A stretch of 64,000 nt of DNA from Nocardioides sp. (GCA_037045645.1 JBAOIH010000001.1:1116001-1180000); one strand, 5' to 3'. Positions 24,901-33,365 are shown, counted from the first letter of the stretch. The notes: generated by a model from the letters alone, not told the origin. Program-made: numbers and translations.

Positions 24901-25836
24901 GCGGTCAGCAAGGCTGCCCGGGGGAGAGTGCGGGTGCGCAGCCGTCCGACCGTGCGCTCGGTCGAGCACGCCGCAGCATCCGCCGCTCGCAACAGCACCG
25001 ACCCGACGATTCGTGAGCAGGCACCGGCGGTGGAACGACACGTCTTCGGCGAGGCAGGGATCTGGGCGAAGGCCTCCGCGCAGTCACGAGCCAGCGCCGA
25101 GCCTGAGGCGGTCACCTCGGTGCAATTGGCGCTCGACCTCGGTGACGCGCCGGGTGAGGGCGAGGTCAGCGGACTTCCCGAACTCGACGCCGAGGAGCGG
25201 ATGCGTGCCGAACTCGAAATCCTCGGTCTCGACGCGAGCCAGCACGTCGTCGACGGTTATGCGGAGTTCCTCGACGCGCTCGGGGTGACCCGCAGTCGCG
25301 ACCTGCTGGTCCGACGCAGCAAGGCCGAGGTGCTGGTGGCCGGCGTGAAGGTGGCCACCCAGACTCCACCGATCAGGTCGGGGCGGCGGGTCATCTTCGC
25401 GACCCTCGACGACACCACCGGGCCAGTCGATGCCACCTTCTTCGAGGACGCACAGGGCCCCTATGCCGCCACGGTGTTCGGCTCCTGGCTGCTGGTGATC
25501 CGTGGCGAGTTACGGCGTACGGGATATCGCGGCGTCTCCGTGCGTGCCACGGGAGCCTGGGACCTACCCGAACTCCATCGGATCTGGGAGGCAGAGGGAA
25601 TCGAGGCCGTACGCGCGCACCTGGCGGTCGTACCCGTCGGCTATCAGGAGGTCGGTGACGAGACCACCGGGGCCAGTCGGGTGCTGGTGCATTCCAGTGG
25701 CTTCACGATGTCGCCCTATTCCGACATCAAACCTGCGGGGGAGGCGACTCGCGACGTAGCCCGCAAACTTGCCGGCGATCAGGAGTGGCAGCCCGCGCGA
25801 TCGCTGTGGCACCGCAGCCCCGGGAGCTCGGGATGA
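21913..25836 (+). CDS. dnaE2: error-prone DNA polymerase III alpha subunit DnaE2
   Basis: The 1307-residue polymerase performs damage-induced translesion synthesis. It begins with the PHP domain (FVHLHVASGYSLRYGASHP, LALTDRDGTYGAVKFA), then the palm with AARGSGAGSLVNYLLG and ALPDIDIDVES (catalytic Asp pair), GVFQIESPGQRELVGK, VFHEQLIEIIATIAG and FCKAHAAAFALPTYQSAWLKAHWPAHFLAG, and ends with an OB-fold (RVIFATLDDTTGPVDATFF) and a C-terminal tail ending near WQPARSLWHRSPGSSG, typical of DnaE2. The family usually has about 1100 residues; the extra length includes an odd Pro/Ser/Thr insertion after GVDLAY encoded by a repeat-like sequence. The usual mycobacterial partner genes imuA' and imuB are not in this window. 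Confidence 0.94.
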   Translation: MDPFVHLHVASGYSLRYGASHPRTLVERAAEQEMDTLALTDRDGTYGAVKFARACSAAGIRPVLGVDLAYRPAGLDPSTGLRTNSARPPASGRAAPVRGGAFRDLSFEQGGLPRVTLLAHAGGPGGGRAGWAAICRLVSAVHLAGERGDPVATLDLIAPWLGSGDVLVLLGPSTEMGQAASRRRDDLALAALAPWREVVAPGRLVVELVSHRLPGQDGAWGPGTSAHAARMAGIARRAGLPAVLTNAVRYADRLDAPTVDVLDSARRLVALDRRHLDRRNAEGFLKSGKQMHEVAEEICRLSGLGESSREATRLLATTRAVADQCALDPRTDLGIGEVHFPEFETTSGGAGESVVGVPPADLALRLRCESAIGDRYGSAPRQRIWKRLDDELQTIEALGFASYFLTVGDIADLIKAKGIRVAARGSGAGSLVNYLLGVSGVDPLRHGLLMERFLSPLRGALPDIDIDVESARREEIYRAILDRYGGERCVCVSMMDTYRVRHAVRDVGAALGMPPGEIDSIAKAFPHIRARDARTALRELPELRLAGLNSERLDLMFRLVESLDGLPRHIAVHPCGVLLSDATLLDRTPVEASYAGFPMSQFDKDDVEDLGLLKLDVLGIRMQSSMAYAIKEIARTDAVEVDLDDEVQVSFDDPQTFEMISAARTLGVFQIESPGQRELVGKSGIDSFADIVTDISLFRPGPVKSDMITPYLEAKQGWDEPLFLHEDLRPILQETQGVVVFHEQLIEIIATIAGVSNAEGDEKRRMLGDVEGMAQTKAWLFPRALARGYDLALVERIWKVIEAFASFGFCKAHAAAFALPTYQSAWLKAHWPAHFLAGVLTHDPGMYPKRLILDDARQCGITVRGLDVNASAQHYVVESVATGEADSKPDPRERGWPDGRAFAIRIALEEVKGITTGEIERIIAGRDEGEAPYRSLTDFWHRAHVSRPIVERLVLAGGFDSIYRIGAAVSRAERTYDRVTRRDLLLQVADLDRFGKAVSKAARGRVRVRSRPTVRSVEHAAASAARNSTDPTIREQAPAVERHVFGEAGIWAKASAQSRASAEPEAVTSVQLALDLGDAPGEGEVSGLPELDAEERMRAELEILGLDASQHVVDGYAEFLDALGVTRSRDLLVRRSKAEVLVAGVKVATQTPPIRSGRRVIFATLDDTTGPVDATFFEDAQGPYAATVFGSWLLVIRGELRRTGYRGVSVRATGAWDLPELHRIWEAEGIEAVRAHLAVVPVGYQEVGDETTGASRVLVHSSGFTMSPYSDIKPAGEATRDVARKLAGDQEWQPARSLWHRSPGSSG
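22139..22160. repeat. REP-like palindromic element inside dnaE2
   Basis: CCCTTCGACTGGGCTCAGGAC (22140-22160) resembles the dispersed imperfect palindrome CCTTCGAC-N3-CTCAGGAC common in actinobacterial and other genomes. Here it is in frame in dnaE2 and encodes the odd stretch DPSTGLRT within the PHP domain. Confidence 0.5.
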
Positions 25837-25842
25837 GACCAC

Positions 25843-25848
25843 TAGAGT
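25843..25848 (+). promoter_or_regulatory. -10 box of the methyltransferase gene, leaderless arrangement
   Basis: TAGAGT ends seven bases before ATG 25856, just after the dnaE2 stop. The methyltransferase probably has its own promoter and need not be part of the SOS transcript. Confidence 0.5.
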
Positions 25849-25855
25849 TGTCGTC

Positions 25856-26593
25856 ATGGCCACTGACCGTCCCAGCGACCGCCGCAACGCGATCCGCAGC
25901 GGAGTGGTCTGGTCGGCTCTTCGTGACTCCCTGGCCGAGGGTGGTGCGGAGCAGGCGCGGATCGTCGATATCGGTGGCGGCACCGGCGGCTTCGCCGTCC
26001 CGCTCGCCGAACTCGGTCATGACGTGCTGGTCCTCGACCCCAGCCCCGATGCGCTGGCCGCACTCGGCCGGCGTGCTGCCGAAGCCGGTGTCAGCGACCG
26101 AGTCACCGGCGTCCAAGGAGACGCCACCGACCTCAGCGCTGCCGGAGACGACGCCGACCTGGTGCTGTGCCACGGGGTGTTGGAAGTGGTCGGTGACCCC
26201 AGCGCGGCCCTGGCTGCCATTGCCGAGATCCTGCGACCCGGCGGGACGCTCAGCGTGCTGGCTGCACAGAAGTACGCCGGGGTCGTCGCGCGCGCTATGG
26301 CGGGTCACTTCCAGGCCGCCCACGATCTACTCGACGCGCCCGTCGGGCACCGCGAACCGGGTCGCGCCGGACAGCGTTTCACTCGCGACGACCTCGTCGG
26401 ACTGCTCGCCAACGCAGGTCTGCAACCCCTGGAGGTGCACGCCATCCGGGTGTTCGCCGACCTGGTGCCGGGGTCGCTGCTCGACCTGGAGCCCGGCGCG
26501 AGCGCGGCACTGGTCGAACTCGAGCAGGCCGTCGCGACCCGCGCCGAGTTCCTCCCGCTCGCCGCGCAGTTGCACGTACTGGCCACGCGCTGA
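25856..26593 (+). CDS. class I SAM-dependent methyltransferase
   Basis: The 245-residue protein has the SAM-binding glycine motif (IVDIGGGTGGFAVPLAELGHDVLVLDPSPDAL), motif II (VQGDATDLSAAGDDADLVLCHGVLEVV) and motif III (LRPGGTLSVLAAQKYA). The acceptor is unknown; general features recall the UbiE/CmoA group. It is placed 20 bases after dnaE2 with its own TAGAGT -10 box and is followed by tandem repeats, so its link with DNA repair is positional only. Confidence 0.83.
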   Translation: MATDRPSDRRNAIRSGVVWSALRDSLAEGGAEQARIVDIGGGTGGFAVPLAELGHDVLVLDPSPDALAALGRRAAEAGVSDRVTGVQGDATDLSAAGDDADLVLCHGVLEVVGDPSAALAAIAEILRPGGTLSVLAAQKYAGVVARAMAGHFQAAHDLLDAPVGHREPGRAGQRFTRDDLVGLLANAGLQPLEVHAIRVFADLVPGSLLDLEPGASAALVELEQAVATRAEFLPLAAQLHVLATR

Positions 26594-26600
26594 GGGTTGC

Positions 26601-26735
26601 GGTTGTCCGGCCTGCGGCCGGTCTTCGGCTGGGTGGTGTGGTACCGGTTGTCCGGCCTGCGGCCGGTCCTTGGCTGACTGGTGTGGTACCGGTTGTCCGG
26701 CCTGCGGCCGGTCTTCGGCTGACTGGCGTGCGGGT
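26601..26735. repeat. three tandem 45-bp repeats upstream of dinB
   Basis: Units start at 26601, 26646 and 26691, each opening GGTTGTCCGGCCTGCGGCCGG followed by TCTTCGGCTG or CTTGGCTGACTG and a GTGGTACC joint. The unit contains the palindrome CCGGCCTGCGGCCGG. No credible coding frame runs through them. Confidence 0.8.
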
Positions 26736-26739
26736 TGGC

Positions 26740-26796
26740 GCCGACGTGGCGCAAGCCGCCCTCCGCTGCGCTCCGGTGCGTTTGCGCCAAGTCGGC
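26740..26796. repeat. 15-bp inverted repeat upstream of dinB
   Basis: GCCGACGTGGCGCAA (26740-26754) pairs with TTGCGCCAAGTCGGC (26782-26796), with one mismatch. The 27-base loop is CCGCTGCGCTCCGG-like. It lies between the 45-bp repeats and the dinB hairpin. Confidence 0.6.
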
Positions 26797-26813
26797 GTTG
26801 CCTCATGTTGGCG

Positions 26814-26861
26814 GGAGGATGGGCGTGACCGCCGCATCCGCGGCGGTCACGCCCATCCTCC
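26814..26861 (+). promoter_or_regulatory. 22-bp perfect hairpin over the dinB ribosome site and start codon
   Basis: The left arm (26814-26835) contains GGAGG, ATG 26819 and GTG 26825; the right arm (26840-26861) is its exact complement, with loop ATCC. In RNA this would hide both initiation signals of dinB, suggesting translational repression unless opened. It may instead be a by-product of the surrounding repeats. Confidence 0.6.
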
Positions 26862-28036
26862 ACGTCGACATGGATGCGTTTTATGCGTCGGTGGCTACGC
26901 GGGAGCGACCTGAATTGCAAGAAGTCCCCGTCATCGTCGGCGGCGGCAGTCGCGGGGTGGTCTTGTCGGCCAACTATCTGGCGCGCGAGTTCGGCGTACG
27001 TTCGGCGTTGCCGATGACCAGAGCGCGTCGACTGTGTCCGCAGGCGGTGGTGGTCAGCCCCGACTACGACACCTTCACCACCGTCTCCGCCTCGGTAATG
27101 GAGACCTTTCGACGGGTGACCCCACTGGTGGAGGCATTGTCGTTGGACGAGGCGTTCTTGGACGTACGCGGTGCCGCCCGGCGACTTGGCAACCCGGTCC
27201 AGATCGCCGAGTGGCTGCGCGCCACGATCCAAGACGAGCAGGCCATCACCTGCTCGGTCGGAGTGGCGGCCTCGGTCTCGATGGCCAAGCTCGGCAGTCG
27301 GATGGCCAAGCCCGACGGCGTGGTGGTGCTGGCGCCCGAAGCGGTGACCACGGTCTTGCATCCCCTCGACGTCGGCGAGTTGTGGGGCGTGGGCGAGAAG
27401 ACGAGAGCGATGTTGCATCGGCTCGGTCTGATCACCGTCGGCGACGTCGCCCACACTCCGGCCAAGACGTTGCAACGCGCCGTCGGCGTGGCGTTGGGCA
27501 AGCAACTGCACGCCCTGGCCTGGGGTGACGACCGGCGGGAGATCACGCCGCGCAGCGGGGCAGCGTTCTTCGGCGGGGGAGACCCCGACAAGTCGATGGG
27601 CGCCAACGAGACCTTCGGGCGCGACACCGATGACCGAGAGGTGATCCTGCGGGAACTGCTCCGGCTCTCGGCAAAGGTCGCGTCCCGGTTGCGGGTGGCC
27701 GAGGTGGCAGGACGTACGGTCACCATCACGATCAGGTTCGCCGACTTCACCACGATCACGCGTTCCAAGAGTCGCTCTGAGGCCACCGACGTGACCCAGG
27801 AGATCTATCAGTCGGCGGTGGCGCTCTATGACGCCCTCGGTCTGCAACGTGCTCGGCTGCGTCTGGTCGGCGTACGCGTAGAGGGCCTGGTGCCGCGCAC
27901 CACCGTGCACCGGCAACTGGTTCTGGGTGAGCGGGAGCGTGGCTGGCGAGAGGCGGACAGGGCTGTCGATCGGGCGACCTTGCGTTTCGGGACTGCGGCG
28001 GTTGGCCCCGCCAGCCTGTTGGGAGGACGGCCCTAA
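26819..28036 (+). CDS. dinB: DNA polymerase IV (Y-family)
   Basis: The 405-residue polymerase performs translesion synthesis. Family features are ILHVDMDAFYASVATRERPEL (catalytic Asp and YxS), NYLAREFGVRSALPMTRARRLCP, the second catalytic site SLDEAFLDV, TCSVGVAASVSMAKLGSRMAKPDG and the helix-hairpin-helix ELWGVGEKT. The C-terminus lacks a clear beta-clamp motif that I can place. The start is ATG 26819 (or GTG 26825), both inside a long hairpin; the frame is open further upstream through repeats, but nothing there is conserved. It follows the DnaE2 cluster, suggesting a common translesion role. Confidence 0.9.
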   Translation: MGVTAASAAVTPILHVDMDAFYASVATRERPELQEVPVIVGGGSRGVVLSANYLAREFGVRSALPMTRARRLCPQAVVVSPDYDTFTTVSASVMETFRRVTPLVEALSLDEAFLDVRGAARRLGNPVQIAEWLRATIQDEQAITCSVGVAASVSMAKLGSRMAKPDGVVVLAPEAVTTVLHPLDVGELWGVGEKTRAMLHRLGLITVGDVAHTPAKTLQRAVGVALGKQLHALAWGDDRREITPRSGAAFFGGGDPDKSMGANETFGRDTDDREVILRELLRLSAKVASRLRVAEVAGRTVTITIRFADFTTITRSKSRSEATDVTQEIYQSAVALYDALGLQRARLRLVGVRVEGLVPRTTVHRQLVLGERERGWREADRAVDRATLRFGTAAVGPASLLGGRP

Positions 28037-28075
28037 GGGCCTAGAAGCCGCGCGGCAGCAACTCCACTTTGATGC

Positions 28076-28213
28076 CCGAACAAGCACGTGTCGGGCCGCG
28101 TCAACCGGGCCGGGTCGGACGGTTGTCCGAACAAGCACGTGTCGGGCCGCGTCAGGCGGGCCGGGTCGGACGGTTGTCCGAACAAGTACGTGCGGGCCGC
28201 GGCAGGCGGCGCG
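28076..28213. repeat. tandem 51-bp repeats (about 2.7 units) downstream of dinB
   Basis: Units start at 28076, 28127 and 28178, each opening CCGAACAAGCACGTGTCGGG, with the third diverging and truncated. The rest of the region 28037-28348 holds no gene that I can support. Confidence 0.8.
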
Positions 28214-28348
28214 TTCGCCACCCCCGAAGGGCGGCGCGGACCACCCACGCGAGAGCGATCTGGAGATTTCGATCGCCTCAACGGCTACCGCGATGCCGAG
28301 AGCCTGCCTAGACTTGGCAGGAAGCGACTTTGAAGGTGGGAGAAGAAC

Positions 28349-28690
28349 GTGGCGCTCTCCGAGCATGAGATGCGGCTCCTTGAGCAGATGGAGCGCGCCC
28401 TCCTCGACGAAGACCCCAAGTTGGCTCACACCCTGCGTGGGCCCTCGCGGCACCACAGCGCTCGTCGCCGGATGCTCGTGGGTGGCATCGGCCTCCTGGT
28501 CGGCATCGCGGTGATGGTCGCCGGCGCCTTCTGGCAACTCACCCCGGTCGGGATCGCGGGCTTCGTGATCATGCTGGTGGCCGCACTGTTCGCGCTCGGT
28601 GGCGTGCACATGAGCGACGAGGTCGGCCAAGAGGATGAGCCCGGACACGTGGAGCACTCCGGACGCGACCTCAACGAGGACGACCTCTAA
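28349..28690 (+). CDS. DUF3040 membrane protein
   Basis: The 113-residue protein starts ALSEHEMRLLEQMERALLDEDPKLAHTLR, the signature of DUF3040, followed by two membrane helices (about 42-62 and 66-86) and an acidic tail. This family is usually found close to mraZ in actinobacteria (Rv2169c in M. tuberculosis), as here. A TAGACT -10 box at 28309-28314 and a GGGAGAAG ribosome site precede GTG 28349. The cellular role is unknown. Confidence 0.87.
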   Translation: MALSEHEMRLLEQMERALLDEDPKLAHTLRGPSRHHSARRRMLVGGIGLLVGIAVMVAGAFWQLTPVGIAGFVIMLVAALFALGGVHMSDEVGQEDEPGHVEHSGRDLNEDDL

Positions 28691-28716
28691 GTCACCGCTG
28701 AGTCTCGCGAAAGAAC

Positions 28717-31084
28717 TCACCTGACGCGGTCGACCAGCCGCTCCCCGTCCGCCGCGACCAGCGGACCGGATGCCGCTCGTGCCCGGTCCAGTCGGCCGAG
28801 CGAGCGTGGCCACCACGAGGAGAGCCGTCGTACGCGCCCGGTCGCTCCTGCCTCCCAGGCAGCCACACACACGGCCACATCCGCGCGCAACGACTCGACG
28901 TCGCCCTCGCCCGGACGGCGCGCATAGCGGCCCAACTCGACCTCACGCACGATCCGCAGCAAAGCCGCGTACGCCTCGGGGGCCGCATCCGGCCCGCGAC
29001 GAGTCGAGGACTCGCGCCCGCCGAAAGACGCGGCCGCACGTTCGGCGGTGCGTCGCGGTGAAGCGGTGTTCAGCCACGCGATCCCAAGATCACGCGCGTG
29101 ATCGCGCAACTCGACCCAGGCGGCTTCGGCCGCAGGCAGGCTTCGCCACCGCCGCTGCGAGCGGATCCTGCGCGCCAGGCGTGGACCACAGATGAGCAGG
29201 CCCAGCAACGCGACCGCGCCGAGGGACTGCAGCACCCGGGTCAGCGAAATACCCCACCATCCGCCCGCGTCGGTGCTCTGCTCCAACTCATCCTGGGGAG
29301 TGGTCGGCTGCGGAGCCCGGGTCGGCAGGTCATTGCTGGGCTGCGCGGTGGGCGCCGAGGTGGTGGGCGTCGGTGCCTCCGGGAAGCTCGGCGGTCGTAT
29401 AACCGGGCACCTGCGGGACCCGAGCCGCCGGCGTCGGCTCGAAGCGCACCCATCCCGATCCTGGGAAGAACAGTTCCGGCCAGGCGTGCAGGTCGTGCGT
29501 CGAGAAGGTGTACGACGGCACTCCCGCCTCGTTCACTCCCGTGCGTTCTCCGCGCAGGAAACCCACCGCTACCCGAGCGGGGATGCCGAGGGTTCGCGCC
29601 ATCATCGCCATCGACGAGGAGAACTGCTCGCAGTACCCGGTACGGTCGCCGAACAGGAACGAGGTCAGAGTCCCTTCACCGGTGTAGCTGTCGTTGTAGG
29701 TGAACTCGCCGCTGCTGCGGAAGAACTCCTGCAGCAGCTGGGCTCGCCTGAATCGGGTGGTGGCACCTTCGGTGACCTGGCGAGCCAGCGAACGGACCCG
29801 CTCGTCGAGAGTGCTCGGCACCTGGGTGAAGTCGGTGCGTACCTCACTCGGGGCGGCCGGCGACTCGTTCATCGCCAACGCGTCACGGTCGAGCACGATC
29901 CGGGTGAAGTCGTAGTCGAGAGCATTGGCGCGTTGGCTGTTGCTGCCCGAGAGGAAGTCCATCGTGCTCAGGTCGTAGCGCCAATCACCGGGAGCGGAGA
30001 TCGATTCCAAAGCCTCCGCGGTCGGCAGCCATAACGAGTCGAACCGCTGTTGTGTGTGGACCGACCACTCGAACGTCGTGCGTGGCACGCCCGGAGCCAC
30101 TCCTACGAGGGGCGGCATCGGCCCCTCTGCCACCTGTTCCTGCGGTACTTCCCGGTCACCGGTGCTCCATTGCTCGTCGTTGAGCCGAGCCAGGACGGCG
30201 ATGCGCAGGTAGGTCGGGTCGGGATCGGTGGTCGAGGCCGTCAGCAGCGGCAGGTCGGGGCCACGAAGCAGGTCGCGCTCAAGATCGGTCATCGGGTTCT
30301 GAATCTCGATGTCGCCGCCACGGCCGGCGCCGAAGCCTCCCTCGAACATCGACAGCCCGAAGGTGGGCACAGCCAGTGCGCCGATCAGGGCCACCGCGAT
30401 CGAGGAGGCGCCGATGCCGGACGCCGCGGTCACGATGCGTTCTTCGTCGATGGCCAGATCCGGCTCGTGTTCCTCGCTGTGCGGCAACCCGCGTCCCCAT
30501 CGGGAGAGTTCACGTCGATGATCGAGGTAGAGCATGGTGACGAGCCCGATCGCCGCAGCCACGAAGATCCACCACGACACGGCATCACCGGTCAGGCTGA
30601 TGGGCACCGCGTAGACGGCCAGCAGGGGTAGAGAGGCGAGGGTGGGGCGCTGCAGGGTGTTGGCCAGGAAGTCGACCAGCAGCAGGCAGCCGAGCCCGCC
30701 GAGGATCAGTAGCGGTACGACTGAGGGTGCTTCGGCCGGCACAGGAGGCGCGAAGGTGTTGGCACTGTGCACGGCCGCTTCGAACCGGGCGCGCAGGCCG
30801 GCGACGAGTCCCTCGGGGGCGGACCCGGCGATGGCGTACGCCGCGGCCGACCCGGCCAGCAGGATCTGTAGGACGAGGATGACCAGGGCCGGCCAGCGCA
30901 GCCAGCGCGTGAACACGCCGATGCCCGCCACCAGGAAGCCGATCATCAGCATCGGTCCCAAGAAGGCGCCCGGTGCGTGGGTCAGCCCACGCCAGGCGAA
31001 CATCGTGATCCAGACCGTCGCCATGGACACCAGGCTCAACAACACCAGGTGTGTCAGATCCGCGCCGCCTTTGAGTTGCTTCAT
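28717..31084 (-). CDS. transglutaminase-like membrane protein (TgpA type), with an apparent +1 frameshift
   Basis: The corrected product has about 788 residues. It has five or six N-terminal membrane helices (about 10-210), a TgpA N-terminal domain, and an extracellular transglutaminase-like core with the nucleophile in GDRTGYCEQFSSSMAMMAR and the His in STHDLHAWPELFF, then a Pro/Thr-rich linker, one further membrane helix (SLGAVALLGLLICG) and a cytoplasmic DUF4129-like tail. The last part is in another frame: deleting one base of GGG at 29381-29383 restores TAELPEAPTPTTS. It is the last gene of the MoxR / DUF58 / TgpA operon, with ATG 31084 overlapping the DUF58 stop. Such operons are linked to cell-envelope assembly. 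Confidence 0.87.
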
Positions 31085-32355
31085 CGGGTCACCGCCCGAC
31101 GGGGGATCGGCGCGAGTGGGGTCTGACCCAGGAGCTTCCAGACCGTGTCCAGTTGATCCGTCGGTCGCAGCGGTGCCGCACGCCACCCGCTTCGCGTCAG
31201 CATGCCCGTGGCTTCCTCGCCTGAGTTCTGGCCCGGGATGGTCGACCCGCCCCAGCGCGCCACGTCGACCGCGAGAGCCAGCGCGGCGCCACTCGTGTGA
31301 CGCATCCGGCGCACGACCGGCTGATCCGGGGTGGACAGCGCGCCGAAGACGCCGATGGTGAGCCCGCCCGAGCCCGCCTCCGCGAGCCAGTGGCTGGTGA
31401 TGTGCGTGGCGGACGTCAGCCGCAGCACTGCGAGGGACGCCAGGAGGGGGGCGGCGGAACTGTCGTCGTCACGTTGATGCCACTCGACTCCCAACTCTTC
31501 ACCGACGGCGGTGACCAGTCGCACCTGGAAGCCGGCACGCGCGACGTGCAAGGCGATGGACGCGGCAGCGGAGATGGCCGTCTCGAACGACGAGGCAATG
31601 CCCTGGCCTCGGTGCGCCATCGAGCGGTTGTCCAGGAACAGGGTGGCGCGAGACTGCCAGGGCTGCTCCTCTCTGCGCACCATCAGATCGCCGACGCGTG
31701 CCGAACTGCGCCAGTGGACCCGCCGCAGGTCGTCGCCGCGTCGGTATTCGCGTACGGTCACGTCCTCGGCGCTCCCGGTCGCGAACGCGCGCGGCCGGTT
31801 GTCTCCCGACCCCGTCCAGTCGCCACCGAGCGGGATGCGCGAGAGCGGCACTGTCCTCGGCGTGACGATCAGGGGATTGACGGCCCGAAACGTACGTTGC
31901 GACTCGACGAACCCGAACGGGTCTCGCACCCGCACCTGCATCGGCCCGATGTCGAAGCGGCCACGTACGTCTGAACGCACGCGGTAGTGCACCTGCCGAT
32001 GCCAACCCTGCTGGATCCCGGCCAGCACGAATCGTGGCCGCGATCCCAAGGTGAAGGGGACCTGCTCCTCCAGGAGCAGGACACCGGTCGGGGTGCGTCC
32101 CTCGTTGGTCAGAGTGAGGTTGACCTCTGCCGACGTGCCTGCCGACACCTGACGAGGTGACACCGCGCGTACCAGCGAGAGCCGGAACCTGCTGCGCGCC
32201 ATGAAGACCGACGCGATCAGGGGTAGCGCCACCGCGAGCAGTCCCACGCGTACCAGCGAGTCGTGGCCCAAGACGATGGCGCAGACCACGGCCGTGAGCC
32301 CCCCGGCCAAGAAGGCTCTGCCACGGGTGGTCAGGTTCGCCAGTGCGGTGCGCAT
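31081..32355 (-). CDS. DUF58 domain protein
   Basis: The 424-residue protein has two N-terminal membrane helices (about 13-45), a beta-rich segment, and the DUF58 core with REYRRGDDLRRVHWRSSARVGDLMVRREEQPW, the family signature, followed by a von Willebrand A-like fold (TLFLDNRS). DUF58 proteins work with MoxR ATPases and transglutaminase-like partners. The start at ATG 32355 is chosen because the longer frame reads into the MoxR gene. It is separated from MoxR by eight bases and overlaps tgpA (ATGA). Confidence 0.86.
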   Translation of the reverse strand: MRTALANLTTRGRAFLAGGLTAVVCAIVLGHDSLVRVGLLAVALPLIASVFMARSRFRLSLVRAVSPRQVSAGTSAEVNLTLTNEGRTPTGVLLLEEQVPFTLGSRPRFVLAGIQQGWHRQVHYRVRSDVRGRFDIGPMQVRVRDPFGFVESQRTFRAVNPLIVTPRTVPLSRIPLGGDWTGSGDNRPRAFATGSAEDVTVREYRRGDDLRRVHWRSSARVGDLMVRREEQPWQSRATLFLDNRSMAHRGQGIASSFETAISAAASIALHVARAGFQVRLVTAVGEELGVEWHQRDDDSSAAPLLASLAVLRLTSATHITSHWLAEAGSGGLTIGVFGALSTPDQPVVRRMRHTSGAALALAVDVARWGGSTIPGQNSGEEATGMLTRSGWRAAPLRPTDQLDTVWKLLGQTPLAPIPRRAVTR

Positions 32356-32363
32356 CGCGGGAC

Positions 32364-33365
32364 TTAGCCGGTGGCGTGCTCGGGCACCGGAACGGATGCC
32401 ACGACACTCTCCAGCACGGCGGTCGCCGAGCGTCCGCTCATCGTGGCCTCGACGTTGGGCAGCAGCCGGTGCGCCAGCACGGGGCGACACAGTGCCAACA
32501 CGTCGTCGGGAAGGACGTAGTCGCGACCGTCCATCGCGGCCTTCGCCTTGGCAGCCCGCACCAGGTGCAAGGTCGCGCGTGGTGAAGCACCCAAGGAGAG
32601 GTCGGGGGAGCGACGGGTCGCGGTCGCGACGGCCACCGCATAACGCTGTACGGCAGGGGCGACATAGACCTGGGCGACCTGGTTGATCACCTTGCGCAGC
32701 TCGACCGCGTCGGTGACCGGTTCGAGGTCGTCCAGCGGATTGTGCGAGGTGTGACTGTCCAACATCGCGATCTCGGCTGCTTCGACCGGGTAGCCCACCG
32801 AGACCCGGGCCATGAACCGGTCGCGTTGGGCTTCGGGGAGGGCGTACGTCCCCTCCATCTCGATGGGGTTCTGCGTGGCGATGACCATGAAGGGAGCCTC
32901 GAGTTCGTACGTCGTCCCGTCGACGGTGGCCTGTCGCTCCTCCATACATTCCAGCAGCGCCGACTGCGTCTTGGGTGACGCGCGGTTGATCTCGTCGCCC
33001 ACCACGATGTTGGCGAAGATGCCGCCGGGCCGGAACTCGAACTCGCGGGTGTTCTGATTGAAGACCGACACACCGGTCACGTCCGAAGGCAGCAGGTCAG
33101 GCGTGAACTGGATGCGTCGCACCGTGCAGTCGATGCTGCGAGCCAAGGCCTTGCTGAGCTGGGTCTTGCCGACACCCGGCACGTCCTCGATCAACAGGTG
33201 ACCTTCGGCGAGCAACACCACCAAGGCGGCCGAGACGACGTCGGGTTTTCCTTCGATCACGCGCTCGACGTTGCGGCGTACGGCGTCGGTGACGCGGCGT
33301 GCGGATTCCAGATCCGCACCGCCGACGGCGTGGTCGTGCCCAGCACCAGACTCGTCGCTGCTCAC
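32364..33365 (-). CDS. MoxR-family AAA+ ATPase
   Basis: The 333-residue chaperone-like ATPase carries Walker A (EDVPGVGKTQL), Walker B (VVGDEINRASPKTQSALLECMEERQ), sensor 1 (FMVIATQNPIEMEGTYALPEAQRDRF) and the C-terminal lid (GASPRATLHLVRAAKA). It is the first gene of a three-gene operon with DUF58 and TgpA, and its GTG start at 33365 is divergent from mraZ across about 240 bp. It probably assembles or activates the envelope partner proteins. Confidence 0.92.
   Translation of the reverse strand: MSSDESGAGHDHAVGGADLESARRVTDAVRRNVERVIEGKPDVVSAALVVLLAEGHLLIEDVPGVGKTQLSKALARSIDCTVRRIQFTPDLLPSDVTGVSVFNQNTREFEFRPGGIFANIVVGDEINRASPKTQSALLECMEERQATVDGTTYELEAPFMVIATQNPIEMEGTYALPEAQRDRFMARVSVGYPVEAAEIAMLDSHTSHNPLDDLEPVTDAVELRKVINQVAQVYVAPAVQRYAVAVATATRRSPDLSLGASPRATLHLVRAAKAKAAMDGRDYVLPDDVLALCRPVLAHRLLPNVEATMSGRSATAVLESVVASVPVPEHATG

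Noticed and set aside
26735..26818. Longer dinB start at 26735
   Set aside because: The added residues are encoded by repeat DNA and are not family-like; ATG 26819 or GTG 26825 directly precede the conserved N-terminus.
26601..28213. Possible CRISPR array around dinB
   Set aside because: The repeats are directly adjacent with no spacers, and no cas genes are present.
28033..28281. 82-residue minus-strand frame through the 51-bp repeats
   Set aside because: The 51-bp unit keeps frames open in several phases, so openness is not evidence of coding; no start signal or family.
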